Of a stretch of 47,438 nucleotides of DNA, positions 16,870-25,346 are shown one piece after another (position 1 is the stretch's first letter; each line of letters begins with the position of its first letter). Source of the stretch: Streptomyces aurantiacus (GTDB lineage Bacteria > Actinomycetota > Actinomycetes > Streptomycetales > Streptomycetaceae); NCBI RefSeq assembly GCF_001418335.1, contig NZ_LIPP01000234.1, positions 1 to 47,438 of the forward strand. The letters are read 5' to 3'. Below the pieces are notes generated by a model. The model did not search any database, was not told the origin of the DNA, and saw nothing but the letters and a program-made list of their open reading frames with translations. The position numbers were made by a program, and so were the translations under genes.

Positions 16870-17459
16870 TGCCAGTCCACGGGACGTTCGACCTGCTCCA
16901 GGCGCAGGATCTGGCCGGTGCGGCTGTAGCGGCTGATGCGCGGCAGCGGCGGGTAGTACGCGTGAACGGAGACGGCGTGCTCCTCGGCGGACTCGTTGAG
17001 GACCTCGTGCACGTGGTGGCGGCCGAAGGCACGGCCCTTGCCGGCCGACAGACGCCGCTCGCGGTCGATCCCCTCGTTGAGTTCGAGGGTCTTCCAGCCG
17101 TCGGTGGGCAGCCGCGCGACGAGCGAGTTCTCCTTGAGCTCGCCGGACGCGGTGAGGAAAGCGCCCACCGACTCGGCGTGGTCGTGCCAGCCGGTGCCCG
17201 TGCCGGGCGGCCAGCCGATGAGCCAGGCCTCGCTGCCACCGGGCCCTTCCAGGCGTACCCACGTACGGCCCTCGGGATCGAGCGGCAGGGAGGCGATCAG
17301 CTCGGCGTCGGCGGCCGTGCGCCGCACGAAGTCCAGCAGCTCGGCCTGTGTGGGAGCACCGGCCGGCGCGGAGACCGCAGAGTCGACGGAGGCGGCAATG
17401 GAAGCCGAGGTGGAAGCGGAGATGGCGGTGGAGGTGGAAACAGAAGGTGACACAGACAC
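16866..17459 (-). CDS. cdo: Cysteine dioxygenase family protein (thiol dioxygenase)
   Basis: About 197 residues in the cysteine dioxygenase type I cupin family. Iron ligands: the WHDHAESVGAF motif gives His92 and His94, and HHVHEVLN supplies the third His (about 151). These enzymes oxidise L-cysteine to cysteine sulfinate with O2; 3-mercaptopropionate or other thiols are possible substrates. GTG start at 17459 chosen because AGGACGG lies at a suitable distance; the true start may be a little further downstream, because residues 1-35 are a Ser/Ala/Thr-rich low-complexity run encoded by short GGA-GGT-type repeats. It is first in an operon with the rhodanese gene, preceded by the Cys-rich leader ORF at 17540-17587 and a promoter at 17634-17662. 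Confidence 0.88.
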   Translation of the reverse strand: MSVSPSVSTSTAISASTSASIAASVDSAVSAPAGAPTQAELLDFVRRTAADAELIASLPLDPEGRTWVRLEGPGGSEAWLIGWPPGTGTGWHDHAESVGAFLTASGELKENSLVARLPTDGWKTLELNEGIDRERRLSAGKGRAFGRHHVHEVLNESAEEHAVSVHAYYPPLPRISRYSRTGQILRLEQVERPVDWQ

Positions 17460-17539
17460 GGGTACCGTCCTGACGAGCGTTCGCGTGGGTGCGCGCGGCA
17501 GTACAGGGCCTCGCGCGCGGGATGGAGAGGAATGCGAAT

Positions 17540-17587
17540 TCAGCAGGACGGGCGACACACGCAGCCCGCATAGCGGACGAGGTCCAT
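17540..17587 (-). CDS. Cysteine-rich leader peptide (candidate attenuator ORF) upstream of cysteine dioxygenase
   Basis: A 15-codon ORF (MDLVRYAGCVCRPSC, then TGA). It has an excellent GGAGG ribosome site six bases before the ATG, better than that of the downstream enzyme. Three of its last seven codons are cysteine (TGC, TGT, TGC). The sequence resembles the short actinobacterial 'putative leader peptides' that precede sulfur-metabolism genes and carry an H/M-(V/I)DL-(V/x)R motif. It starts about 35-45 bp after the predicted transcription start and ends 80 bp before the dioxygenase start. Inference: ribosome stalling at the Cys codons could couple cysteine supply to operon expression. Too short for normal gene finding; identified by reading the strand directly. 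Confidence 0.65.
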   Translation of the reverse strand: MDLVRYAGCVCRPSC

Positions 17588-17633
17588 ATGGACCCTCCGC
17601 CACAGGTGCACGCAGGTGTCGATCACGATCCGG

Positions 17634-17662
17634 AGTACACCATGACGGTGCGGACCGGTCAA
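17634..17662 (-). promoter_or_regulatory. Predicted promoter of the leader-dioxygenase-rhodanese operon
   Basis: On the minus strand TTGACC (17662-17657) and TGTACT (17639-17634) are separated by exactly 17 bp, a near-consensus Streptomyces housekeeping promoter. It sits just upstream of the leader peptide, so the leader would be in the 5' part of the mRNA. Confidence 0.55.
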
Positions 17663-17692
17663 CTCGATGTCAGGGGTTGGACGCAGAGCCTC

Positions 17693-19288
17693 TCAGGACC
17701 TGCTCGCGGCGGCCTCCGCCGTGGCCCGGGGGCCGCCAAGAGCCGCCTCAGCGGCCTCGTACAGGTCCGCCGGGCGCACCCCGCCCAACGCGGTGACCAG
17801 GTGCCCGTCCGGACGGATCAGCAGCACCGTGTGCGCGGCCGCGCCCGGGTAGCTCTCGGCGACCAGCAGCTCCGCCCGGTGCGGCAGCGCGGTCACGGCG
17901 GCGGCCAGCCGCGGCATGATCCCGGCCGTCACCCAGTGCTTGCGTGCCCACACCACGGTGCCCGGCGCGATCAGCAGCACGAGGAGCGCCCCCCGGCCCA
18001 GCCGGTCCCGCAGCGCCACGGCGGAACCGTCCTCCGCCGTCACCCGTACATCGGCGACCGGAGCGCCCACCGCCGTGCCGACCTCGACCGAGGACTCGGC
18101 GCGTGGAGGCGCGAGCGGCGCATCGGCGTACGTGCCCGGCGCACCGAGCGCGCCGCGCCCCAGGTGACCCTCCGTGAGCAGTGCGTCATGGCCGCGGGAC
18201 GACCCGGGCACCGCGGACCGCAGGCCGCCGGCACGCAACACCGGCAGGGCCTGGTCCGTGGCGCGCAGCCGGGCGGCGACGACCGCGCGCCGCTCCACCT
18301 GGTAGCTGTCGAGCAGTGCCTCGTGCGGCCCGTGGTGCCAGGCCAGGGCGAGCTTCCACGCGAGGTTGTCGGCGTCCCGCAGACCCTCGTCGAGCCCCTG
18401 GGTGCCGAGCGCGCCGAGCAGGTGCGCCGCGTCCCCGGCGAGGAAGACCCGGCCGGCCCGCCACCTGCGCGCCAGCCGGTGGTGCACCGTGTGGACGCCG
18501 GTGTCCAGCAGTTCGTACGGCGGGGTGGTGCCCCCGCTCCAGCCCGCGAGGGTCTCCCGGACGCGCGCCACGAGCAGGTCCGGTGTGACCAGGTCCTTCC
18601 CCGGTGGCAGCAGCCAGTCCATCCGCCAGAGGTCCTCGGCGAGGGGGCGCGCCGTCACTTCGGCGACCGAGGGGCCCGAGGTCCGCCACGGCGGCAGGCG
18701 GTGCAGCAACGCCTGGCCGGGCCACGGGAGCTCCGTACGCAGTGCGGCGACGGCGTGGCGTTCCACGGCGGTGCGGCCGGGGAAGCGGATGTCCTGGAGT
18801 TTGCGGACCGTCGAGCGCGGACCGTCGCAGCCGACCAGGAAGCTGCCGCGCCACCACGTGCCCTGGGGGCCCCGGGTGTGCGCCGTGACGCCCGCGGTCT
18901 CCTGCTCGACGGAGTCGAGACGGCTCTCCACGGACATCTTGACCAGGCCTTCGGCCGCGATCGCGGTCCGCAGGGCGGCGGTCAGAACGTGCTGGGGGAT
19001 GTGCAGGAGCGCGGGGTCGTCCTCGCCGAACGTGATCTGCCGCATCACCTGCTTGCGCCGCATCGACCGCCATCCGGCCCAACGGAAACCGGCCTCGGCG
19101 ACGGGGAAGCCCGCAAGCCGCCCGACCAGCGCGGCGGTGTCCTCACGCAGGACGGCCGTACGCGCGAGCCGCTGTTCGTCGGTCCCGGAACCCTCGTCCA
19201 GGACGACCGATGGGACCTCCTGACGCGCCAGCGCCAGGGCGAGCGTGAGTCCTACGGGCCCCGCTCCGACGATGATCACCGGGTCCAC
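17693..19288 (-). CDS. Class A flavin-dependent monooxygenase (PheA/TfdB type)
   Basis: 531 residues. N-terminal FAD-binding Rossmann motif VIIVGAGPVGLTLALALA (GxGxxG), a central VGCDGPRSTVRK (DG motif binding FAD and NADPH) and the GD motif VFLAGDAAHLLGALGTQGLDEGLRDADNL. A thioredoxin-like C-terminal domain (LIAPGTVVWARKHW ... LIRPDGHLVTALGG) fits the phenol hydroxylase / TetX-like aromatic hydroxylases such as MhpA-type or polyketide hydroxylases. Substrate cannot be read. GTG start at 19288. A TTGACG at 19396-19401 (minus) with a TTGCAT 17 bp later may be its promoter. It lies upstream of, and transcribed in the same direction as, the cysteine operon, which however has its own promoter. 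Confidence 0.9.
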   Translation of the reverse strand: MDPVIIVGAGPVGLTLALALARQEVPSVVLDEGSGTDEQRLARTAVLREDTAALVGRLAGFPVAEAGFRWAGWRSMRRKQVMRQITFGEDDPALLHIPQHVLTAALRTAIAAEGLVKMSVESRLDSVEQETAGVTAHTRGPQGTWWRGSFLVGCDGPRSTVRKLQDIRFPGRTAVERHAVAALRTELPWPGQALLHRLPPWRTSGPSVAEVTARPLAEDLWRMDWLLPPGKDLVTPDLLVARVRETLAGWSGGTTPPYELLDTGVHTVHHRLARRWRAGRVFLAGDAAHLLGALGTQGLDEGLRDADNLAWKLALAWHHGPHEALLDSYQVERRAVVAARLRATDQALPVLRAGGLRSAVPGSSRGHDALLTEGHLGRGALGAPGTYADAPLAPPRAESSVEVGTAVGAPVADVRVTAEDGSAVALRDRLGRGALLVLLIAPGTVVWARKHWVTAGIMPRLAAAVTALPHRAELLVAESYPGAAAHTVLLIRPDGHLVTALGGVRPADLYEAAEAALGGPRATAEAAASRS

Positions 19289-19405
19289 GGCGCGGTACCC
19301 CCTGCCCGGAGCGGCGTCCTGAGTGTCTTACCGGGACTTGCAGGTGGAGCGGGGTACACGATCACAGAACGTATGCAACCTACTGCCGGTGCTTGCGTCA
19401 AGTGA

Positions 19406-19437
19406 CGGAGGCAGTGGCGATCACGCCACTGCCTCCG
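19406..19437. terminator. Hairpin terminator of the glu operon
   Basis: Perfect 14-bp stem CGGAGGCAGTGGCG (19406-19419), loop ATCA, CGCCACTGCCTCCG (19424-19437), directly downstream of gluD on the minus strand. Confidence 0.8.
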
Positions 19438-19491
19438 GCTGCTCACAACTCGTCAGTTCCGCGCTACGTGCGCCCTGTTCGCAGGGCTTGC

Positions 19492-20385
19492 CTACTTGGG
19501 CCCTTCCATGTGCTCACCCGGAGTGCTGAGCTCTACCACCGTGTCCGCTCCGACGACGGCGCCGGTGGACTTCTTGGCCTGACGCAGCCGGCGCTCCAGC
19601 CAGCTCGCGAAGGTCGTGAGCGAGAAGTTGATCACGATGTAGATCAACGCGACGACCGTGAAGCTGGCGATGGTGTTTGCGCCGTAGTACGAGCTCATCG
19701 AGCTGACGGATGCCATCAGGTCGGGGAAGGTGAGGACCGCGCCACCGAGCGCCGTGTCCTTCACGATCACCACGAGCTGACTGACGATCGCCGGGAGCAT
19801 CGCCGTGACCGCCTGCGGCAGCAGGATGAACCGCATGACCTGGTTCTTGCGCAGACCGATGGCCGACGCGGCCTCGGCCTGTCCCCTGGGCAGCGACAGG
19901 ATGCCCGCCCGGACGATCTCGGCGAGGACCGAGGAGTTGTAGAGCACCAGACCGGTGACGACCGCGTAGAGCGGACGGTCGTCCGTGCTGATGTTCGTGT
20001 ACTCGGAGAACATCGCCAGGCCGAAGATCATCAGGACCAGCACCGGGATGGCGCGGAAGAACTCGACCACGACACCGGCCGGGACACGCACCCAGGCGTG
20101 GTCGGACAACCGGGCGATACCGAGGAACGCTCCGAGCGGAAGCGCGATGACCATGGAGAGCGCCGCGGCCTTGAGCGTGTTCAGCAGACCCGGCCAGAGG
20201 TACGTGCTCCAGGCCTCTCCATGGACGAAGGGCTTCCACAGCACCCACTCAAGCTGGCCCTTTTTGTCCAACTGGTCGTACATCCACCACAGCACCGCGG
20301 CGAGGACGACGACGAACAGCACCGAGATGACGACGTTGCGCCGCTTGGCCTTCGGGCCCTGGGCGTCGTAGAGGACCGAGCTCAT
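19492..20385 (-). CDS. gluD: Glutamate ABC transporter permease GluD
   Basis: 297 residues, one of two polar-amino-acid permeases of the glutamate importer. A cytoplasmic N-terminus is followed by a TM (NVVISVLFVVVLAAVLWWMY), then the HisM-type core with five TMs. The EAA coupling loop SLPRGQAEAASAIGLRKNQVMRFILLPQAV is clear, as is FFRAIPVLVLMIFGLAMF. ATG at 20385 overlaps the gluC stop by four bases (ATGA); the 21 extra in-frame codons upstream belong to gluC in another frame. Last gene of gluABCD, followed by a hairpin terminator. Assignment to glutamate rests on family and on the gluRK pair beside it. Confidence 0.93.
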   Translation of the reverse strand: MSSVLYDAQGPKAKRRNVVISVLFVVVLAAVLWWMYDQLDKKGQLEWVLWKPFVHGEAWSTYLWPGLLNTLKAAALSMVIALPLGAFLGIARLSDHAWVRVPAGVVVEFFRAIPVLVLMIFGLAMFSEYTNISTDDRPLYAVVTGLVLYNSSVLAEIVRAGILSLPRGQAEAASAIGLRKNQVMRFILLPQAVTAMLPAIVSQLVVIVKDTALGGAVLTFPDLMASVSSMSSYYGANTIASFTVVALIYIVINFSLTTFASWLERRLRQAKKSTGAVVGADTVVELSTPGEHMEGPK

Positions 20386-21047
20386 CGTTTCACCGCCACC
20401 TTCTTGCTCACCCAGCCGAGGATCAGACCGGTCGGCAGTGTCAGACACAAGAATCCGAACCCGAAGACCGCGGAGATCAGGAGGAGCTGTGCCTCGTTCT
20501 CGATCATCTTCTTCATCAGCAGCGCGGCCTCGGTGACGCCGATGGCGGCGGCGACCGTGGTGTTCTTCGTCAATGCGATCAGGACGTTCGCCAGCGGACC
20601 GACGACCGAACGGAACGCCTGGGGCAGCACCACGAGTGTCAGCACCTGCGTGAAGTTCAGACCGAGGGCACGTGCCGCCTCGGCCTGGCCCACGGGCACC
20701 GTGTTGATGCCGGACCGCAGCGCCTCACACACGAACGCCGAGGTGTACACGATCATTCCGAGCGTCGCGAGCCGGAAGTTGGTGGTGTCGAAGTTGCTGG
20801 AGCCGAGGGTGACTCTGAACGTCTGGTTGAGGCCCAAGGATGTAAACAGAATGATCACTGTCAGCGGAATGTTCCGCACGATATTGACGTAGGCGGTACC
20901 GAAACCGCGCATCAGAGGCACTGGACCGACTCGCATGGCGGCCAGCAGAGTTCCCCAGATCAGGGAGCCGACGGCGGACGCAACGGTCAGTTGCACCGTC
21001 GTCCAGAAGGCTTCCCACAGGTTGTAACCTTCAAGAAAATCGAACAC
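20382..21047 (-). CDS. gluC: Glutamate ABC transporter permease GluC
   Basis: 221 residues. VFDFLEGYNLWEAFWTTVQL is the typical beginning of the family, then TMs and the EAA loop TVPVGQAEAARALGLNFTQVLTLVVLPQAFRSV. Pairs with GluD to form the channel. GTG start at 21047 is chosen from the conserved N-terminus; the GGGAG ribosome site is unusually close (about 3 nt), so initiation might be weak. It starts 89 bp after the gluB stop, a gap that contains an inverted-repeat-rich stretch (GGTGCGCCGCC near 21090) that could adjust expression of permease relative to binding protein. Confidence 0.92.
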   Translation of the reverse strand: MFDFLEGYNLWEAFWTTVQLTVASAVGSLIWGTLLAAMRVGPVPLMRGFGTAYVNIVRNIPLTVIILFTSLGLNQTFRVTLGSSNFDTTNFRLATLGMIVYTSAFVCEALRSGINTVPVGQAEAARALGLNFTQVLTLVVLPQAFRSVVGPLANVLIALTKNTTVAAAIGVTEAALLMKKMIENEAQLLLISAVFGFGFLCLTLPTGLILGWVSKKVAVKR

Positions 21048-21136
21048 GATCTCCCGCGCTTCCGCGTGTGGGGAGGGTTCCTCCTGACCGGTGCGCCGCC
21101 CCGGAGGACGGCGCACCGGTCAGGTCGGATCCCGCT

Positions 21137-21982
21137 TCACTTGACGATGTTGCCGATCTTCGGGGCGGGCTCGTTCTCGTACTCGGCCGGGCCGAAGTTG
21201 GCCTCCACGGCCTTGTCCCACGACTTGTCGGAAACCATCTTCTCCAGGGCCGTGTTGATCTTGGCCTTGAGGTCGCTGCCCTTCTTGACGCCGATGCCGT
21301 AGTTCTCGTTGGTCATCTTGAAGCCGCCGAGCTTGAACTTGCCCTTGAAGTTCGCCTGCGAGGCGTAACCGGCGAGGATCGAGTCGTCCGTGGTCAGCGC
21401 GTCGATGGCACCGCTCTGCACACCGGTCAGACACGCCGAGTACGTCGGGTACTGCTGCAGCTGCGCCTTCGGGGCGAGCTTGTCCTTGACGTTCTGCGCC
21501 GAGGTCGAGCCCGTCACCGAACACAGCTTCTTGCTGTTGAGGTCCTCCGGCGACTTGATCGACTTGTCGTCGGCGCGGATCAGCACGTCCTGGTGGGCCA
21601 GGAGGTACGGGCCGGCGAAGTCGACCTTCGCCGCGCGCTCGTCGTTGATCGAGTAGGAGGCGGCGATGAAGTCGACGTCACCACGCTGGAGCATGGTCTC
21701 GCGGTCGGCGCTCTTCGCCTCCTTCCACTGGATCTGGTCCTCGCTGTAGCCGAGCTGTTTGGCGATGTACGTCGCCACGTCGACGTCGAAGCCCGTGTAG
21801 CCCTGCGGCGTCTTCTGGCCGATGCCGGGCTGGTCGAACTTGATGCCGACGGTGATCTTCTTGTTGCCGCCTCCTGAGGAGGAGCCGCTGCTGTCGTCCT
21901 TGTCGTCCGAACCGCACGCGGTGGCGGCGACAGCGAGCGCGAGGACGGCAGCCGAGGCGGCGGTGACCCTGCGAAGCTTCAT
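21137..21982 (-). CDS. gluB: Glutamate-binding lipoprotein GluB
   Basis: 281 residues, extracellular solute-binding protein of family 3 for glutamate. The N-terminus has a short basic stretch, a hydrophobic segment and a lipobox ending at Cys23 (VAATACGSDD), then a Ser/Gly linker. The binding domain shows GYTGFDVDVATYIAKQLGY, MLQRGDVDFIAASYSINDERAAKVDFAGPYL and GVQSGAIDALTTDDSILAGYA. ATG at 21982 is taken rather than one three codons earlier (21991): a good AGGATG-type site lies in front and the signal begins with MKLRR. Second gene of gluABCD, about 70 bp after gluA. Confidence 0.95.
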   Translation of the reverse strand: MKLRRVTAASAAVLALAVAATACGSDDKDDSSGSSSGGGNKKITVGIKFDQPGIGQKTPQGYTGFDVDVATYIAKQLGYSEDQIQWKEAKSADRETMLQRGDVDFIAASYSINDERAAKVDFAGPYLLAHQDVLIRADDKSIKSPEDLNSKKLCSVTGSTSAQNVKDKLAPKAQLQQYPTYSACLTGVQSGAIDALTTDDSILAGYASQANFKGKFKLGGFKMTNENYGIGVKKGSDLKAKINTALEKMVSDKSWDKAVEANFGPAEYENEPAPKIGNIVK

Positions 21983-22053
21983 GATGAGCATCCTTTGAGT
22001 GGTGAAGAAGTGCGATCCGGCGTGCGGGTGACGTAAGCGGGTGACGTGAGCCG

Positions 22054-22830
22054 TCAGTGGTGCAGGATCTTCGACAGGAAGTCCTTCGCCCGGTCACTGC
22101 GCGGATTGCTAAAGAACTGGTCCGGCACAGCCTCTTCGACGATGCGTCCGTCCGCCATGAAGACGACGCGGTTGGCCGCCGAACGGGCGAATCCCATCTC
22201 GTGGGTGACGACGACCATCGTCATTCCGTCACGCGCGAGCTGCTGCATCACTTCCAGGACCTCGTTGATCATCTCCGGGTCGAGAGCCGATGTCGGCTCG
22301 TCGAAGAGCATGACCTTGGGGCCCATCGCCAGCGCCCGTGCGATCGCTACACGCTGTTGCTGACCGCCGGAGAGCTGCGCCGGGTACTTGTCCGCCTGGG
22401 CGCTGACGCCCACCCGGTCGAGCAGCCCGCGCGCCTTCTCCTCCGCGGCATTCTTGTCCGACTTACGGACCTTGAGCTGGCCCAGCATCACGTTTTCGAG
22501 CACTGTCTTGTGCGCGAACAGATTGAAGGACTGGAAGACCATGCCGACGTCGGCGCGCAGGCGGGCGAGCGCCTTGCCCTCCTCGGGCAGTGGCTTTCCG
22601 TCGATCGTGATGGATCCCGACTCGATCGACTCCAGGCGGTTGATCGCGCGGCACAGGGTGGACTTTCCGGACCCAGAGGGTCCGATGACCACGACAACCT
22701 CACCACGGGCGATGGTCAGATCGATGTCCTGAAGTACATGCAACGCACCGAAGTGCTTGTTGACGTTCTTCAGTACGACCAGATCATCGGCCGCGGGTAC
22801 GGCGTCCTTGGTCACCGATACTTCGGTCAT
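22054..22830 (-). CDS. gluA: Glutamate ABC transporter ATP-binding protein GluA
   Basis: 258 residues with all ABC motifs: Walker A GPSGSGKST, Q-loop VFQSFNLF, signature LSGGQQQR, Walker B VMLFDEPTSALDP and switch His in VVVTHEMGFARS. It energises import of glutamate through GluC/GluD. First gene of gluABCD; ATG at 22830. The operon is transcribed divergently from gluR; a candidate -10 (TATGCT) with a weak -35 (TTGTGT) about 19 bp away lies near 22919-22950 on the minus strand. In S. coelicolor the neighbouring GluR-GluK system is reported to control this operon (from memory). Confidence 0.96.
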   Translation of the reverse strand: MTEVSVTKDAVPAADDLVVLKNVNKHFGALHVLQDIDLTIARGEVVVVIGPSGSGKSTLCRAINRLESIESGSITIDGKPLPEEGKALARLRADVGMVFQSFNLFAHKTVLENVMLGQLKVRKSDKNAAEEKARGLLDRVGVSAQADKYPAQLSGGQQQRVAIARALAMGPKVMLFDEPTSALDPEMINEVLEVMQQLARDGMTMVVVTHEMGFARSAANRVVFMADGRIVEEAVPDQFFSNPRSDRAKDFLSKILHH

Positions 22831-23131
22831 CGGCCTCTTGCTCCGTCCTCCTCGGTTGCGGAGGACAGTAGTGACGCCGTACGACCAGCGTCATCACATC
22901 TGAGCGAGAATTGAGCATAACGATCCGGCAGTGCGCGGACACAATTGGTGAAGGCCATCTTGCGGGCCCACTGCTGAGTACCGGCTGCGTAACGGAAGTG
23001 GGCCGCGCCCCGAACACGCTTGACGCCGTCCGCGTCCATCGGCCTGACTGCCAGGGGACACGCGCGCGTGTGCCCTGCTCCACAGCTCTACCCACCGAGT
23101 ACGTACGAACGATGAACCGAAGGGGGCCGTA
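22831..23131. promoter_or_regulatory. Divergent gluA / gluR intergenic control region
   Basis: 301 bp without a gene. It must hold both promoters and probably the GluR-binding site. Seen: a TATGCT -10-like element for gluA (minus), TTGACG at 23020-23025 as a candidate -35 for gluR, and a perfect 14-bp palindrome ACACGCGCGCGTGT at 23058-23071 about 60 bp before the gluR start. Confidence 0.5.
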
Positions 23132-23818
23132 ATGCGACTGCTCCTGGTCGAGGACGACAACCACGTCGCCGCCGCTCTGTCCGCGGTCCTCGCACGCCAC
23201 GGCTTCACTGTCACGCACGCCCGCAGCGGCGCGGAGGCCCTCCAGGCGCTCGTCCCGGAGGGCGACGGTTTCGGAGTGGTGCTCCTCGACCTCGGACTGC
23301 CCGACCAGGACGGATACGAGGTCTGCGGCAAGATCCGCAAACGGACCAGCACACCCGTGATCATGGTCACCGCGCGTGCCGACGTGCGCTCCCGGATCCA
23401 CGGCCTCAACCTCGGCGCCGACGACTACGTGGTGAAGCCCTACGACACCGGCGAACTCCTCGCCCGTATCCACGCCGTCAGTCGGCGCACCGTCCCCGAC
23501 GACGCGGCCGGCTCCGGGGAGGACGCGCTGCACCTCGGCTCCGTACGCATCGAACTGCCCACACGCCAGGTCAGCGTCGACGGTTCGGTGGTCCAGCTGA
23601 CCCGCAAGGAGTTCGATCTGCTGGCGCTGCTCGCTCAGCGGCCCGGAGTGGTGTTCCGGCGGGAGCAGATCATCAGTGAGGTCTGGCGCACCAGCTGGGA
23701 GGGGACCGGCCGCACCCTGGAGGTGCATGTCGCGTCGCTGCGTTCCAAGCTGCGTATGCCGGCCCTGATCGAGACCGTGCGGGGCGTCGGATACCGGCTC
23801 GTCGCGCCCACCGTGTAG
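23132..23818 (+). CDS. gluR: Response regulator GluR (OmpR family)
   Basis: 228 residues. Receiver domain with the acidic pair Asp8/Asp9, phospho-acceptor Asp53 (LLDLGLPDQDG) and Lys102 (VVKPYD), followed by an OmpR/PhoB winged helix (LTRKEFDLLALLAQRPGVVF, LEVHVASLRSKL, VRGVGYRL). ATG at 23132 behind AAGGGGG. It is followed by gluK 9 bases later and is divergent from gluABCD. The position matches the GluR-GluK system of S. coelicolor that senses glutamate and controls its uptake; naming is by synteny and domain content. Confidence 0.93.
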   Translation: MRLLLVEDDNHVAAALSAVLARHGFTVTHARSGAEALQALVPEGDGFGVVLLDLGLPDQDGYEVCGKIRKRTSTPVIMVTARADVRSRIHGLNLGADDYVVKPYDTGELLARIHAVSRRTVPDDAAGSGEDALHLGSVRIELPTRQVSVDGSVVQLTRKEFDLLALLAQRPGVVFRREQIISEVWRTSWEGTGRTLEVHVASLRSKLRMPALIETVRGVGYRLVAPTV

Positions 23819-23827
23819 CGGGCCCGG

Positions 23828-25234
23828 GTGCGCACACGCCTTCTTCCGCTGCTCATCGTCCTGATGGCGGCCATTCTGCTCGCCCTGGGCGTCCCCCTCG
23901 CCGTGAGCCTGGCGGCGGCCCAGCAGCAGAACGTGGTCGTCGACCGGATCGACGACACGGCACGCTTCGCGTCCCTGGCCCAGTTCGTGGCCGACCGTCC
24001 GGAGGGTTCACGGGTCAACTCCCCGGAACAGCGCGGTGAGACGCTCAAGCAGGAACTCCGTGTCTACCAGGAGCTGTACGGCATCAACGTCGGCGTCTTC
24101 TACCGCGACGAGAAGGTCATGGCGCACGCGCCGGAGGACTGGTACCTCCCCAGGGACGGCGAGGTGCGCGACGCCTTCGACGAAGCGCTGCAGAGCCGCC
24201 GCAGCCACGACCCGGAGCAGGTCTGGCCGTGGCAGCAGGACCGTCTCGTCGTCGCGTCCCCCGTCATCCGGGACGGTGACGTCGTCGCGGTGGTGGTCAC
24301 CGACTCGCCCACCGGACAGATGCGTTCGGAGATCCTGCACGGCTGGTACGTCATCGGGGCCGGCGAGATCGGCGCGATGCTCCTCGCGCTCGGCGCCGCG
24401 CTGCGCCTGACCGGCTGGGTGCTGCGGCCCGTACGCGTCCTCGACGCCACCACCCACGACATCGCGACCGGCCGCCTGAAGTCCAGGGTCGCGGTCGCCG
24501 GCGGGCCGCCGGAACTCAGGCGTCTGGCCCGGTCGTTCAACGAGATGGCCGACAACGTCGAGGACGTCCTGGAACAGCAGCGCGCCTTCGTCGCCGACGC
24601 CTCGCACCAGTTGCGCAACCCCCTGTCCGCCCTGCTGCTGCGCATCGAACTGCTCGCCCTGGAACTGCCCGAGGGCAACGAGGAGATCGCCTCCGTCCGT
24701 ACGGAGGGCAAGCGCCTCGCCCACGTCCTCGACGACCTCCTGGACCTCGCTCTCGCCGAGCACGCCGAGGCGGACCTGCGGCTCACCGACATCGGGGAGC
24801 TCACCGCCGAGCGCGTGGCGTCCTGGGCGCCGTACGCCGACGAAAAGGGCGTACGGCTCGTCGGGACCTGCCCCGCCACGACCGCCTGGGCCGACCCCGT
24901 CGCCCTCTCCAGCGCCCTGGACGCGGTCATCGACAACGCGATCAAGTTCACGCCCGAGGGGGAGTCCGTCGAGGTCGGGGTGGCCTCCAACGGCCAGGTC
25001 TCGACGATCGTCGTCACCGACCGCGGACCCGGCCTGAGCGACGAGGAGCTGACCCGCGTCGGCGACCGCTTCTGGCGCAGCGCCGGCCACCAGAACATCA
25101 AGGGCTCGGGCCTCGGCCTGTCGATCTCCCGGGCCCTGCTCTCCGCGGGCGGCGGTTCCCTCACGTACGCGCACCACGAGCCGCACGGGCTGAAGGTAAC
25201 GGTGACGGTGCCGCGGACGACGCCCGGCGCCTGA
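23828..25234 (+). CDS. gluK: Sensor histidine kinase GluK
   Basis: 468 residues. TM1 at about 5-30, an extracytoplasmic sensor region of about 135 residues, TM2 at 172-196, a HAMP linker (LRPVRVLDATTHDIATGRLKSR), a HisKA domain with phospho-acceptor His260 (DASHQLRNPLSALL) and an HATPase domain with N box DNAIKF, G1 DRGPGLS and G2 GSGLGLSIS. GTG start at 23828, 9 bp after gluR. The extracytoplasmic part is the presumed glutamate-sensing unit. No recognised named sensor domain could be assigned by eye. Complete and undisturbed. Confidence 0.93.
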   Translation: MRTRLLPLLIVLMAAILLALGVPLAVSLAAAQQQNVVVDRIDDTARFASLAQFVADRPEGSRVNSPEQRGETLKQELRVYQELYGINVGVFYRDEKVMAHAPEDWYLPRDGEVRDAFDEALQSRRSHDPEQVWPWQQDRLVVASPVIRDGDVVAVVVTDSPTGQMRSEILHGWYVIGAGEIGAMLLALGAALRLTGWVLRPVRVLDATTHDIATGRLKSRVAVAGGPPELRRLARSFNEMADNVEDVLEQQRAFVADASHQLRNPLSALLLRIELLALELPEGNEEIASVRTEGKRLAHVLDDLLDLALAEHAEADLRLTDIGELTAERVASWAPYADEKGVRLVGTCPATTAWADPVALSSALDAVIDNAIKFTPEGESVEVGVASNGQVSTIVVTDRGPGLSDEELTRVGDRFWRSAGHQNIKGSGLGLSISRALLSAGGGSLTYAHHEPHGLKVTVTVPRTTPGA

Positions 25235-25346
25235 GCGGGCGTACAGAGGGCGTAGAGGGCACGGCGAGGGTTAGGACAGGGCTCGGCTCGCGACGTGGGC
25301 CCACCGTCGTACGAACCCGGACCGTACGAACCGATCGTACGAGCCG

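Noticed and set aside
25300..25345. Cluster of CGTACGA units as an operator or SOS box
   Set aside because: Only three loosely spaced copies at the 3' end of convergent genes; does not fit the SOS consensus.
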